Assembly (NCBI RefSeq): GCF_021277265.1
Contig: NZ_JAJSOH010000006.1
Coordinates: 186,001 to 250,000 of the forward strand
Reading direction: 5' to 3'
Length of the DNA: 64,000 nt
Source of the DNA: Kineosporia rhizophila
GTDB taxonomy: Bacteria; Actinomycetota; Actinomycetes; Actinomycetales; Kineosporiaceae
Position numbers and translations under genes: made by a program. Position 1 is the first letter of the stretch; each line of letters opens with the position of its first letter. This document shows, in pieces, positions 55,587 to 64,000 of this stretch. The notes under the pieces are model-generated. The model saw nothing but the letters and a program-made list of their open reading frames with translations, had not been told where the DNA came from and did no database searches.

Positions 55587-57203
55587 GTGCTGCCCGAAAA
55601 CTCTGTGCTGCCCGAAAACCCTGAGCCGTCCGAGAACCGCATCGTGACCCCCCATCGGGACGCTCCGGTACGGCACGCCCGAGGTCGGGTCCGGCTCACT
55701 CCCTGGGGCAAGATCGCCCTGGGAACCGTGGGTGTTCTGGCGGCCGGCACCCTGGGCGGCGGCACGTACGTGTACCAGCGGCTGAACGGCAACATCGAGT
55801 CGGCCGCCCTGTTCACCGGCACCACCGGCGACGCGGGCGTGCAGAAGGCCGACGACCAGGGCCGGTTCCCGATCAACGTGCTGGTGATCGGCACCGACTC
55901 GCGCTCGTCGGAGGCCAACTGCAAGCTGGGCGGGGCCTGTGACGACACCGCGTCGAACGCCGACGTGCAGATCCTGGTGCACCTTTCGGCCGACCGCACC
56001 AACATCACGGCGATGAGCGTGCCGCGCGACACGCTGACCCAGATGCCCGGGTGCAAGGACCCGGAGTCGGGCAACAGCGTGGGCGAACGCTACGCCCAGA
56101 TCAACGGCAGCCTGGCGTACGGCCCGGGCTGCTCGGTGGCGGCGGTGCACCAGCTCACCGGGATCACCATCGACCACTTCGTGCTGGTCGACTTCGCCGG
56201 GGTGATCGCGATGTCGGACGCCACCGGCGGGGTGGAGGTGTGCGTGGACAACAACGTCTACGACACCTATTCGCACCTGAAGCTGTCGAAGGGCAAGCAC
56301 ACCCTCAAGGGGGAGGCGGCGCTTCAGTTCGTGCGTACCCGGCACGGTTTCGGCGACGGCAGCGACCTGGGCCGAACCTACGGCCAGCACGCTTTCCTTT
56401 CCGCGGCGATCCGGGCGCTGAAAGACAATGGCACGCTGCTGAACCCGACCAAGCTCTTCGGTGTGGCCGACGCCGCCACCAAGGCGCTCACCGTGGACAG
56501 CGGCCTGAACAGCATCCCCAAGCTGATCGACCTGGCCGGCGAGCTGAACAAGGTGGACACCGACCGGATCACCTTCGCCACCATGCAGACCACGGCCGCG
56601 CCCACCGACCCGAACCGGGTGGTGCCGGCCGAGGCCGCCGAGAAGCTGTTCTCCACCATCGTCGAGGACCGCTCGCTCTCGAAGGACAAGAACACGGTCA
56701 GCGCGGCCACCACCACCGCCACGGCAACGGCCGCGGCCGACGTGAGCCGCGACTTCGCGGTGCAGGTGCAGAACCGGGGCGGGCAGGAGGGCCGGGCCGG
56801 GGAACTGACCGACGTGCTGAGCGAGCAGGGCTACGCCGCCGAAACCGACCCCTCCTCGGGCGATCTGGAGAAGCGCACGGCCATCCACTACCGCAAGCCC
56901 CAGCTGGAGCAGGCCCAGCAGCTGGCCGCCGACCTGAAGATGCCCTCGTCGCTGCTGACTCTCGACAAGAGCGCCGACGACGTCACGCTCGTACTGGGGG
57001 AGGACTGGACCAGTGGCGACACCTACCCGAAGTCCACGAAGAAGGATCGCGAAGAGGCCCTGGCCGACTCCAACGCCCGCAGCGCCAAAAAGTCTCAGTG
57101 CGTGCCGGTGAGCGAGGCGAACACGGTCACCTACAACGGTGTCTCGATGTCGCCGCCCGAGGCCTACGCCCTGGCCAAGGACAAGAAGGACTCCGCGCCC
57201 TAG
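55587..57203 (+). CDS. LytR-CpsA-Psr (LCP) family cell-wall glycopolymer transferase
   Basis: 538 residues: a cytoplasmic tail of about 40 residues starting with the duplicated LPEN motif, one membrane helix (about 43-62), an extracellular LCP domain (about 95-300) with 'VLVIGTDSRSSE', 'SVPRDTLTQMPG' and 'ALQFVRTRHGFGDGSDLGRTYGQ' (the Arg/Asp residues that bind pyrophosphate), and a C-terminal LytR_C domain (about 375-480). LCP proteins attach teichoic acids, arabinogalactan or capsular polymers to peptidoglycan. The GTG start at 55587 lies inside a small 5' direct repeat, so an earlier or later start is possible. Confidence 0.92.
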   Translation: MLPENSVLPENPEPSENRIVTPHRDAPVRHARGRVRLTPWGKIALGTVGVLAAGTLGGGTYVYQRLNGNIESAALFTGTTGDAGVQKADDQGRFPINVLVIGTDSRSSEANCKLGGACDDTASNADVQILVHLSADRTNITAMSVPRDTLTQMPGCKDPESGNSVGERYAQINGSLAYGPGCSVAAVHQLTGITIDHFVLVDFAGVIAMSDATGGVEVCVDNNVYDTYSHLKLSKGKHTLKGEAALQFVRTRHGFGDGSDLGRTYGQHAFLSAAIRALKDNGTLLNPTKLFGVADAATKALTVDSGLNSIPKLIDLAGELNKVDTDRITFATMQTTAAPTDPNRVVPAEAAEKLFSTIVEDRSLSKDKNTVSAATTTATATAAADVSRDFAVQVQNRGGQEGRAGELTDVLSEQGYAAETDPSSGDLEKRTAIHYRKPQLEQAQQLAADLKMPSSLLTLDKSADDVTLVLGEDWTSGDTYPKSTKKDREEALADSNARSAKKSQCVPVSEANTVTYNGVSMSPPEAYALAKDKKDSAP

Positions 57204-57264
57204 TCGGTACCCAGTGGGACAAGTGTGGTGGCGAGGTTCCCGGCCTCGCGCCACGATGGGCCAC

Positions 57265-57441
57265 ATGGCTGATCCAGTACCCGCAGGAAGCGATGTCACG
57301 TCCGGCACCTACAAGTGCACCGAGTGCGGCTACGAGCTGAAGGTCGGCTCCACCAAGCACCTTCCGCCGTGCCCGGAGTGCTCCAACGGCTCCTGGGAGA
57401 CCCTGTCCGGAGGCGACTCCGCCAAGGACCCGTATCCCTGA
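57265..57441 (+). CDS. Small zinc-ribbon protein
   Basis: 58 residues with CTEC and CPEC knuckles 17 residues apart ('YKCTECGYELKVG' and 'LPPCPECSNGSWET'), a rubredoxin-like zinc ribbon. The start is probably ATG 57265 (ATG 57256 adds three residues); no strong ribosome site is seen. The function is unknown. Small zinc-ribbon proteins of this type are common in actinomycetes. It faces the convergent histidine kinase gene, 16 bp away. Confidence 0.8.
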   Translation: MADPVPAGSDVTSGTYKCTECGYELKVGSTKHLPPCPECSNGSWETLSGGDSAKDPYP

Positions 57442-57457
57442 CCGGCCGAAACACGGG

Positions 57458-58807
57458 TCAGGTCGGCCCGGTCTGATCGGCGGCCGAAGGCAGCCGCATC
57501 TCCAGACGCGCCCCGCCCAGCCGGGCCGTCTCCAGCCGGGCCGACCCACCCGCCTGACGCGCCGCCTCGGCGATGATGGCCAAACCCAGACCGGCACCAC
57601 CGCTGTCCCGGTCCCGCGCGTCGTCGCGGCGCTCGAACCGGTGGAACACCCGTTCCCGATCCTCCTCAGGCACCCCCGGACCGTCGTCGTCCACCCGCAG
57701 GACCGCCGTCGTCCCATGGTCGGTCAGCTCGAACGCCACCGCGGAACGGGCGTGCCGCCGGGCATTCTCGGCCGCGTTGCGCACCGCCCGGCTCATCAGC
57801 GCCGGATCGGCCAGCACCCGGGCCGGTCCCACCCGGGTCAGATCCACCTTCGTCCCCAGGGCCCGCAGCCGTTTTCCCTCGGCCAGCACCAGATCGTCCA
57901 GATCGATCTCCTGAAGCGCCCCGGAACTGCGCTCGTCCACCCGGGCCAGCAACAGCAGACCGCTGACCAGTTCCTCCAGCCGCGCGGCCTCGGCGTCGAC
58001 CACCTCGGCCAGCCCCGGCAACGTCACCGTCTCCGGATGCAGCAGAGCCACCTGCGCATGCTGACGGATCGCGGCCACCGGCGAACGTAACTCGTGCGAG
58101 GCGTCCGAGACGAAACGCTGCTGGGCCCGGCGGGACTTCTCCAGACGCTCCAGCATCCGGTTCATGGTCACGGCCAGCCGGGCCACCTCGTCCTGCCCGC
58201 GCGGCGCGATGATCCGGCCGGCCCCGTCATTGCCGATGTTCTCCACGTCGGAACGAATCTGTTCTACCGGGCGCAGGGAACGCCCCACCACCGTCCAGGT
58301 GAGCGCGGCCACGAACAGGCTGACCGCCGGAACTGCCAGACCCAGAAGCCAGCTCGCCGACCGAGTCGCCTCGCCCGCCCCCTTGAGCGAACGCCCGACC
58401 ACGACGTGCCCGGTGACCCCCGGCTCGAGCTGCACCGGACTGGACGCCACCGCCCAGCGCCGCCCCTGCAGCTCGGCGATCCGGGAATCGTGGTGCACCG
58501 GCAGCGCCGGGGTACCGGCGAAGTCGTCGTCGGCGACCGCCACCACCCGGCCCTCGCGCTGCAGCTGGATGATCACCTCGTCGGCCTCGAACGGGGGCAG
58601 CCGGCCCACCGCCTGCGTCTCGGCCGCGATCTGGGCGGCCTGCTGCTCGGCGGTGGTCGCCTCGGCCCGCACCACGCTGGAGCGCAGCAGCCCGACCAGG
58701 CCGACCGCCCCGGCCGCCAGCACCACCAGCACGATCGCGGTGGTGGCCGAGGTGATCCGGACCCGTAACGACCACCAGCCGATGCGTTCCGCCCGCTGCT
58801 CAGGCAT
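57458..58807 (-). CDS. Sensor histidine kinase
   Basis: 449 residues: N-terminal membrane helix (about 18-42), an extracytoplasmic sensor region of about 110 residues, a second helix (about 150-172), HAMP, HisKA with 'VSDASHELRSPVAAI' (phosphorylated His), and HATPase with the N box 'NAAENARRHA', G1 'DDGPGVP' and G2 'GGAGLGLAI'. Its ATG lies inside the 3' end of the response regulator gene (8-bp overlap), so the two are made together. The signal is unknown; the upstream hydrolase gene in the same operon points to an envelope- or carbohydrate-related stimulus. Confidence 0.95.
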   Translation of the reverse strand: MPEQRAERIGWWSLRVRITSATTAIVLVVLAAGAVGLVGLLRSSVVRAEATTAEQQAAQIAAETQAVGRLPPFEADEVIIQLQREGRVVAVADDDFAGTPALPVHHDSRIAELQGRRWAVASSPVQLEPGVTGHVVVGRSLKGAGEATRSASWLLGLAVPAVSLFVAALTWTVVGRSLRPVEQIRSDVENIGNDGAGRIIAPRGQDEVARLAVTMNRMLERLEKSRRAQQRFVSDASHELRSPVAAIRQHAQVALLHPETVTLPGLAEVVDAEAARLEELVSGLLLLARVDERSSGALQEIDLDDLVLAEGKRLRALGTKVDLTRVGPARVLADPALMSRAVRNAAENARRHARSAVAFELTDHGTTAVLRVDDDGPGVPEEDRERVFHRFERRDDARDRDSGGAGLGLAIIAEAARQAGGSARLETARLGGARLEMRLPSAADQTGPT

Positions 58808-59474
58808 CGGCGGTCAACCGGTAACCGGCCCCCCGCACGGTCACGATGGTCTCCACCCCGAACGGCCGGTCGATCTTGGACCGCAGATGCGCGATGTACA
58901 CCTCGACGATGTTCGGATCACCCTCGAAGTCGTCGTCCCAGACGCCGTTCAGGATGTCGGACTTCGAGCGCACCGACTCGGCGCTACGGGCGAGGAACGC
59001 CAGCACGGCGAACTCCCGGCTGGTCAGCTGGATCGGCGTACCCCCGCGCCGCACCTCGCGGGTGGCCGGGTCGACCACCAGGCTGCCGATGGTCAGGATG
59101 GTGGGCCGCTCCGGCCGCCCCCGCCGCACCAGCGCCCGTAACCGGGCCAGCAGCACCGGGAACTCCACCGGTTTCACCACGTAGTCGTCGGCCCCGGTGT
59201 CCAGCCCCTCGACCTGGTCCCAGGCGCCGTCCTTGGCCGTGAGCATCAGGATCGGCGTCCAGTTCTCCTCTTCCCGCAGGGCCTGACAGACCGCGTACCC
59301 GTTCAGCCCCGGCATCATCACGTCCAGGAGGATCGCGTCGTAACGGACCTCCCGGGCCCGCCACAGCCCGTCGATCCCGTTGTCGGCCACGTCCACCGAA
59401 AAACCCTCGGCCACCAGCCCCCGGCTGATGCCCTCGGCGAACCGCGCCTCGTCGTCCACCACCAGAACCCGCAC
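58800..59474 (-). CDS. OmpR/PhoB-type response regulator
   Basis: 224 residues from a GTG start. Receiver domain with acidic 'VVDDEARF', phosphoacceptor Asp in 'ILLDVMMPG', 'MLTAKD' switch Thr and Lys in 'YVVKPVEF', followed by a C-terminal winged helix ('LTSREFAVLAFLARSAESVRSKSDILNGVWDDDFEGDPNIVEVYIAHLRSKI', key: PNIVEVYIAHLRSKI and RGAGYRL). Partner of the overlapping histidine kinase. It starts 9 bp after the GH26-like gene stop. Confidence 0.96.
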   Translation of the reverse strand: MRVLVVDDEARFAEGISRGLVAEGFSVDVADNGIDGLWRAREVRYDAILLDVMMPGLNGYAVCQALREEENWTPILMLTAKDGAWDQVEGLDTGADDYVVKPVEFPVLLARLRALVRRGRPERPTILTIGSLVVDPATREVRRGGTPIQLTSREFAVLAFLARSAESVRSKSDILNGVWDDDFEGDPNIVEVYIAHLRSKIDRPFGVETIVTVRGAGYRLTADA

Positions 59475-59483
59475 CCCGGCAGC

Positions 59484-61934
59484 CTATCGGCCGAACAGCT
59501 CCCGGAATCGGCTCTCGCTGCGAGGCATCCCGGACAGCTGATGCCGGCCCCGGTCCTCGGGGTTCACGTCGAAGTACGCCTGATAGGCCACGTTGTTGCG
59601 GGGATCGTCGATGAACTCGTACATCCGCTGGACGAAGTAAGGGTTGTCGGCGCCGCCCCGCCCGTCGACGTCGGAGCGGTCCCACAGGCCCCATTCCGGC
59701 ATGGACAGTGGCTTACCTCTCTCCCGGGCGAAGCTGGACCAGAAATTCAGCCCATAGGTGGCATTCTCGATGTTGGCCCAGGCAGCCACCTGATGGTCGC
59801 GACGGCAGGACCCGGTGCAGTCGGCCGGATACGGGTAGGTGTCTTCGGCCCAGGAGATGTCGTAGACGTCCACCCCGACGTAGTCCACGTACTTGTCGCC
59901 CGGCCAGAAGATGGTCGAGTCGTAGGTCTCCCCGCCGTTGTTCACGTTCCAGTCGAAGCGCAGCTTCTCGGCGCCGGGCACCGAACGCATGGTGGTGACG
60001 ATCCGGCGCCAGTAGGTGACGAAGTCGGTCTGGTCCTCCGGGGTCAGTTCCCAGCGCATCTTGCTGACGTTGAACTCCCAGGCGAGCCGGATGATGGCAT
60101 CGCCCTGCCCGTGCGCGACCAGGTTGCGGGCCAGTCGGCGGAAGTGGTGGTCGTAGTCACCCGCCGCGCCCACGGCCAGCGTGACCGTACGGTCACGGGC
60201 CGGCAGCATGACCACGCCGTAGACCATCCGGTACCCGGTGTCCTGCCAGGCCCGGAGCATGTAGCCGGGGTCGGCCACGTCGTCCCAGTAGTCGCGGTTG
60301 GAGTAGTCGACCGCGTAGGGGACGTCGCGCCCCAGCCAGTCCTCGAACTCGCCTACCTGATCAGGATGGGTTCCACGGAACACCCCGATCTTGACCTTCT
60401 CCGCCGCGCCCGAGGTCGGCACGGGCTGAGGCTTCTTCTCGTCCGGGCCAGGAGCCAGCCCCGGCCCATCCTCGGCCGGATTCTCGTCGACCAGGCTGGG
60501 GCTGGTGGTGACGCTGGGCGGGTCGTCGCCGCGGAAGCCGACCGCGTAGGTAAGCCCACCGACCAGGGTCAGCACGGCGATCAGGGCAACAACAACCAAA
60601 GGACGTTTGCTCGCCTTCGCGACCTTCGGCTGCCGGAAGGACTGTGGCTGGGTTTGTGGGCCGGCCGGCCCGGCGGGGGAGATGTGTTCGCGGGGGTCAG
60701 CCCGTTGGCCGGTGCGTGCGTGCTCGCTGGGTGATGGCGCAGGGCTGGGGCGTGCGCGTTCACGCGAGGGTGCTGCACGCCCGGGGCGTACGCGCTCATG
60801 GGGGTTCGTCGGGCGGGCGGTGCGTGCCGTGGGCCGCTGTTCGGCCGGATACGGGGCGTGCTGCTCAGCCCGATACGGGGCGTGATGCTCGACCGGATAC
60901 GGGGGCCGCTGCTTGGCTGCATGTGGGGCGTGCTGCTCAGCCGGATCTGCGGCCCACTGGTCGGTCGGGTACGGGGCCTGCTGCTGGAGCGGATACCGAG
61001 CCTGCTGATCGGCTGGATGCGGGGCTTGTTGCTCAGCCGGATCTGGGGCCCACGGGTCGGCTGGATACGGGGCCCGCTGCGTGGCTGCATGTGGGCCCTG
61101 CTGGCCGGCCGGATCTGGGGCCCACGGGTCAGCCGGATCTGGGGCCACCTGATCGGCTGGATACGGGGCCTGTCGCTTGGCCCGGTACTGGGCCTGCTGC
61201 TGGAGCGGGGACTGAGCCTGCTGCTCGGCCTGGTACTGAGCTTGCCCCTCGGCCGGGTACCGAGCTTGGCGTGCGGCCTCGGTCAGCCGCATCTGAGCCG
61301 TTTCCGCCTCACGCCGGGCGCGGCGGGTCAGCGGGGCGTTGGCCGCACCAGGTGAGGGTCCGGCGGCTGGCACAGACGTGGACCTCGTCGTGCGGGCAGC
61401 ACGGTCTGGCCGGTAGGGACGGTCGTCGTAGACCGGGCTATGGAGGCCGGGATCAGAAGAGCCGGGGGCGGAGGGGCCGCGGTCTGAAGAGTTGCGGTCG
61501 GAGTGCCATGGGCCGAAGGAGCCGGGGCGGTAGTTCGAGGAGGTGTGGTCTGGGGGCCTGTGGTCGGAAAGTCTGCGGTCGGGAGAGCCGGGGGTGGGAC
61601 GGCTGCCGTTGGGAGAGTTGCGGTCAGAGAGGCCGCGGTCGGGAAGGCTACGGCCGGAAGGGCCGTGGTCCTGGTACCCCTGGTGGGGGTCGCCGTACCT
61701 GCGATCGTCGGGGCCGAGGTCGAACGGAAGGTCAGCAGCGGGCGCGTGCCCTTCGTGGTCACCGTACTTCTCGGAGCCGCTGGGCCGGGCGGGCTGTGCG
61801 TCGTCGTCGGGCCTGCTGGTCGGGCCTCGCCAGACGTACGCCGGGGTTTGGGGTGCCGCGGCTGCCTCACGTCGGCGCCGCTCGCGGCGGGAGATCTGCT
61901 CAGGCCGGTCGGACCGGCCGGGCGGATCAGCCAT
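59484..61934 (-). CDS. Membrane-anchored GH26-like glycoside hydrolase with long repetitive cytoplasmic tail
   Basis: 816 residues. Residues 1-444 are Pro/Ala/Gln/Arg-rich and disordered, including 18 exact-length octapeptide repeats at 223-366. One membrane helix spans about 445-467. Residues about 513-816 are a GH26-type (beta/alpha)8 domain with acid/base Glu620 in LAWEFN and nucleophile Glu747 in MPEWGL. The orientation should place the catalytic domain outside the cell. GH26 enzymes cut beta-mannans or related beta-glycans; the substrate here is unknown. First gene of an operon with a two-component system, which may sense the product or the wall state. Confidence 0.85.
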   Translation of the reverse strand: MADPPGRSDRPEQISRRERRRREAAAAPQTPAYVWRGPTSRPDDDAQPARPSGSEKYGDHEGHAPAADLPFDLGPDDRRYGDPHQGYQDHGPSGRSLPDRGLSDRNSPNGSRPTPGSPDRRLSDHRPPDHTSSNYRPGSFGPWHSDRNSSDRGPSAPGSSDPGLHSPVYDDRPYRPDRAARTTRSTSVPAAGPSPGAANAPLTRRARREAETAQMRLTEAARQARYPAEGQAQYQAEQQAQSPLQQQAQYRAKRQAPYPADQVAPDPADPWAPDPAGQQGPHAATQRAPYPADPWAPDPAEQQAPHPADQQARYPLQQQAPYPTDQWAADPAEQHAPHAAKQRPPYPVEHHAPYRAEQHAPYPAEQRPTARTARPTNPHERVRPGRAAPSRERARPSPAPSPSEHARTGQRADPREHISPAGPAGPQTQPQSFRQPKVAKASKRPLVVVALIAVLTLVGGLTYAVGFRGDDPPSVTTSPSLVDENPAEDGPGLAPGPDEKKPQPVPTSGAAEKVKIGVFRGTHPDQVGEFEDWLGRDVPYAVDYSNRDYWDDVADPGYMLRAWQDTGYRMVYGVVMLPARDRTVTLAVGAAGDYDHHFRRLARNLVAHGQGDAIIRLAWEFNVSKMRWELTPEDQTDFVTYWRRIVTTMRSVPGAEKLRFDWNVNNGGETYDSTIFWPGDKYVDYVGVDVYDISWAEDTYPYPADCTGSCRRDHQVAAWANIENATYGLNFWSSFARERGKPLSMPEWGLWDRSDVDGRGGADNPYFVQRMYEFIDDPRNNVAYQAYFDVNPEDRGRHQLSGMPRSESRFRELFGR
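60837..61268 (-). repeat. Eighteen 24-bp repeats encoding octapeptides
   Basis: Residues 223-366 of the GH26-like protein fall into 18 consecutive units of eight residues, typical units being QAPYPADQ, WAPDPAEQ and HAPYPAEQ. The third to fifth positions (usually P, aromatic/His/Asp, P/A) and a final Gln or Pro are best kept. Unit length never changes, so the frame is preserved. Confidence 0.9.
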
Positions 61935-62144
61935 CGCGCAGGACCGGCCGCACCGGATCAGGGCCTGGGAACCTCTCGGCAGCCGTCTGAGCCGGGCCGC
62001 GCGACGGCGGTGGCAGCAGCTCAGGACCGAGGACGTTCACGCGCTCGTAGTGTAATGCGGCCACCTGTGCGCCGCGCGGGAATCCCGAGGTCCGGCCGCT
62101 CACCTGCGCGCTCGGCAACCCAAGCCCGTCCGATTCGCCGGAGC

Positions 62145-63632
62145 TCAGCGCTGAGAGCGGGCCACCGCCACCAGAATGCGCACCCCGCGCCGGGCCAGGC
62201 GTAGGCCGGCCTGGGTGAACAGGGTGCCCAGGGCGCCGGCCACCGTGCCGGTGACGAAAGTGGTCATGGCGATGCGCTCGAAGGTGAAGCCGAGGGCGGC
62301 GTCAGGCCAGGAGACGATGCTGACGTTGGTGACCGAGACGCGAGGGGGCTGGGCGTCGTCGGTGTCCTCGTCGTACTTGGCGTTGGGGTCGGTGACCAGG
62401 CGGGCGGTGAACAGGTGGTCGCCGGCGGCACCGTCGGCGAGCACCACGTAGCGGCCCGAGCGGGGTACCGGGAAGCGCGCCTGGGCCACGTAGACCGGCA
62501 CCGCGTCGAGGTCGAGGTGCACCTGCTCGGAGCCGTCGCCGCCGGTCATCTCCACGTCGAACTCGATCAGGCCGTCTCCGGGCAGGATCCGCAGCACTTG
62601 GGCGGCGGCGGTGTGGCGGGTGCTCAGGTGCATCTCTGCGCCGGTGATCCGGCTGGGGCGGGTGACCATCGGCACCTTGCGGCGGGCGCCGAACATCCGG
62701 GGTAGGTCGGTGCGGCGGCGTAGCACGAGGGGACGCTTGCGCCGGCGCGAATGGTACGAGGAGGAAAGGCCTTTCACGTCGGCCCCCTGCAGGGGAGACC
62801 AGCCGAAGCCCACGCCGCGGTGGGCCTCGCGCACCGACAGCGCGTACCAGTCCACCGCGTACAGGTGGGCGCCGGAAATCGCCTCGACCACCGTCGGTTT
62901 GAAGGCCAGCCCACCGTAGAGCGACACGTCGACCACGTCGGACAGGCCCGGCTTGCGGCGGTACGGACGGCCGAAGACCGAGGCGTAGGAGTCGACGAAC
63001 GGATGCTCGTCGTCACGACCGGGTTTGATCCGCGGCAGCACCACGTCGATCAGGTTCGCCGCGCCGCTCAGCCGGCTGACCCCGTTCTCGGGCGCGTCCA
63101 AAAGCGTGACCTGATCCGGCCGGCGCGCCAGCGCCGCCGAGGCGTGGACCGCCACCGCACTGCCGTGACTGTGCCCGATCAGGTGCAGGCGGACGTTCTC
63201 ACTGCCCAGTGACTGCTGCAGGGCCATCGCCAGCCGCCGCCCGTTGATCTGCGTGGCCTGCCGGGAGCGGTAGGCGAGCATGACGTCCAGATCCGTGGCC
63301 GACTCGTCGATCCAGGAGTAGTAGAGGACGCAGTGGTCGTCACCGAGCGCGGTCAGGGCCTCCAGCAGATGAGCGTGGTACGAGTGCAGCGAGCGCCCGA
63401 GCGGGTCGACCAGCCGGGGGTCCCAGGCCGGGAGCGAGGGCACCACGTCGCCGATCGCGTGCATGCGTTCCAGCAGGCGCAGGCCGGGTTGCCAGCCGTG
63501 GATGAACACGTGCACGGTGGGCGAGGTGATGCTGCCGGGCTCGACGGGGTGGAAGGCGGCACCGTCGAACCGGCTCAGCCGGCGCAGGGGGTCGTCCCAG
63601 GCGCCGGTGCCGCCGAAGTATCGCGCTCTCAC
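62145..63632 (-). CDS. Alpha/beta hydrolase (lipase-like) with C-terminal extension
   Basis: 495 residues from GTG 63632 (AAGATGGA upstream). The N-terminal half is an alpha/beta hydrolase: 'VHVFIHGWQPG' oxyanion strand and the nucleophile elbow GHSHG ('HLIGHSHGSAVAVHASAAL') are clear; an acid in 'VTLLDAPENG' and a later His probably complete the triad. The C-terminal half has a beta-rich domain (about 340-450) and one hydrophobic segment near residue 470 followed by an Arg-rich end. The substrate is unknown. The 210-bp gap to the GH26-like gene shows nothing recognisable. Confidence 0.78.
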   Translation of the reverse strand: MRARYFGGTGAWDDPLRRLSRFDGAAFHPVEPGSITSPTVHVFIHGWQPGLRLLERMHAIGDVVPSLPAWDPRLVDPLGRSLHSYHAHLLEALTALGDDHCVLYYSWIDESATDLDVMLAYRSRQATQINGRRLAMALQQSLGSENVRLHLIGHSHGSAVAVHASAALARRPDQVTLLDAPENGVSRLSGAANLIDVVLPRIKPGRDDEHPFVDSYASVFGRPYRRKPGLSDVVDVSLYGGLAFKPTVVEAISGAHLYAVDWYALSVREAHRGVGFGWSPLQGADVKGLSSSYHSRRRKRPLVLRRRTDLPRMFGARRKVPMVTRPSRITGAEMHLSTRHTAAAQVLRILPGDGLIEFDVEMTGGDGSEQVHLDLDAVPVYVAQARFPVPRSGRYVVLADGAAGDHLFTARLVTDPNAKYDEDTDDAQPPRVSVTNVSIVSWPDAALGFTFERIAMTTFVTGTVAGALGTLFTQAGLRLARRGVRILVAVARSQR

Positions 63633-63687
63633 GATCGTCCATCTTGGCAGGGATCGCCCGCCCCGCGTTCGGGCGGTCGGTGCTCGA

Positions 63688-64000
63688 TCAGTGTTTGCGC
63701 AGCCAGAGCAGCTGGATGTGCATCCGGCTGAACCGCCAGCCCTGTGGTGTACGGACGGCGGTGGCCGCCGAACGCAGTCCGGCCTCCCGGTGCGGTGGGT
63801 CACCGGCGCGGTAGAAGAAGACCAGCTGGTTCGCGGTCGTCTCGGCCCGGTCGCCGTCCAGGTGGACCAGGACGTCCCCGTGGACGTGCTGGTGCAGCTC
63901 CCCGTCGACCTTGTGCTCGTTCATCGAGCTGGTCAGCTCTTCGAGCCCGCGCAGTTCGCCCCGTGGCGAGAGCGCCTCGATGTCGCGGTGGTAGACGGTG
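63688..64000 (-). CDS. SnoaL/NTF2-like protein, partial (N-terminus outside window)
   Basis: The frame is open to the window end and reads 'TVYHRDIEALSPRGELRGLEEL' before the internal Met at 63924, so the gene continues beyond 64000. The pattern YHxD...A..SPxGxxxG..EL followed by 'GDVLVHLDGDRAETTANQLVFFY' and 'GWRFSRMHIQLLWLRKH' is that of SnoaL-like polyketide-cyclase/NTF2-fold proteins. The role (enzyme or small-molecule binding) cannot be told from this part. Confidence 0.8.
   Translation of the reverse strand, partial: TVYHRDIEALSPRGELRGLEELTSSMNEHKVDGELHQHVHGDVLVHLDGDRAETTANQLVFFYRAGDPPHREAGLRSAATAVRTPQGWRFSRMHIQLLWLRKH

Noticed and set aside
60644..61990. Plus-strand open frame of 448 codons with repeats
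   Set aside because: It is the shadow of the 24-bp repeat region of the minus-strand GH26-like gene, whose catalytic domain and membrane helix prove the coding strand.

Overview
The window is high-GC DNA (about 70% G+C, strong G/C third-position bias, many GTG starts, frequent 1-4 nt gene overlaps) and comes from an actinomycete chromosome. Support includes Streptomyces-type LAL and PAS-LuxR regulators, a beta-lactamase locus organised like that of Streptomyces cacaoi, Tat-exported enzymes, an LCP cell-wall protein, F420-type enzymes and a CO dehydrogenase cluster of actinobacterial layout. The genus cannot be fixed from the sequence. I see no rRNA, tRNA, CRISPR array, insertion sequence or phage gene; the window looks like ordinary, densely packed chromosome.

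Layout. 1-4.4 kb: end of an ABC-2 exporter permease, a 949-aa LAL regulator preceded by a perfect 22-bp palindrome, and a PimM-like PAS-LuxR regulator. Together these suggest the edge of a secondary-metabolite cluster lying to the left. 4.7-15.8 kb: a Tat-exported sulfite-oxidase-like enzyme, a TetR/DUF4267 pair with clear operators, small YdeI and DUF1648 proteins, a MmyB-type regulator divergent from an epimerase that carries a 9-bp tandem repeat, a lone receiver domain, a flippase-like membrane protein, an APH-fold kinase operon and adenosine deaminase. 15.9-18.6 kb: class A beta-lactamase lipoprotein divergent from blaA (LysR) and blaB (serine penicillin-recognising homologue). 18.7-26.9 kb: EVE protein, talarate/galactarate dehydratase, M18 aminopeptidase, a three-glycosyltransferase operon, an HxlR regulator with a perfect operator facing an F420-reductase-like protein, and a Tat-exported beta-carbonic anhydrase.

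27-37.9 kb: an MFS transporter coupled to a 28-codon gene remnant, a single-chain 1826-aa acyl-CoA carboxylase, two overlapping DUF5648 proteins, and an HxlR/quinone oxidoreductase pair followed by a nitroreductase-SDR operon. 37.9-43.1 kb: a TetR gene with two near-identical operators, then an overlapping operon (EamA transporter, cyclase, ThDP enzyme, DUF1579-like protein) facing another TetR gene.

43.1-51.5 kb: a LysR gene and a complete aerobic form I CO dehydrogenase operon, coxM-S-L followed by an XdhC/CoxF-like maturase fused to a YHS metal domain, then coxD, coxG and coxE. CoxL has the form I active-site loop AYACSFR, so atmospheric or trace CO oxidation is the likely function. 52.0-52.4 kb holds a compact element: a full-length anti-16S Shine-Dalgarno sequence, a 35-codon ORF, a long inverted repeat that would sequester the ribosome site, and a rho-independent terminator. 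It sits just before an HNH nuclease gene and is the best candidate for something undescribed.

52.9-64 kb: TauE/SafE permease, ABC half-transporter, LCP protein, zinc-ribbon protein, an operon of a membrane-anchored GH26-like hydrolase (18 octapeptide repeats in its cytoplasmic tail) with an OmpR-type regulator and histidine kinase, a lipase-like alpha/beta hydrolase, and a SnoaL-like protein cut by the window end.
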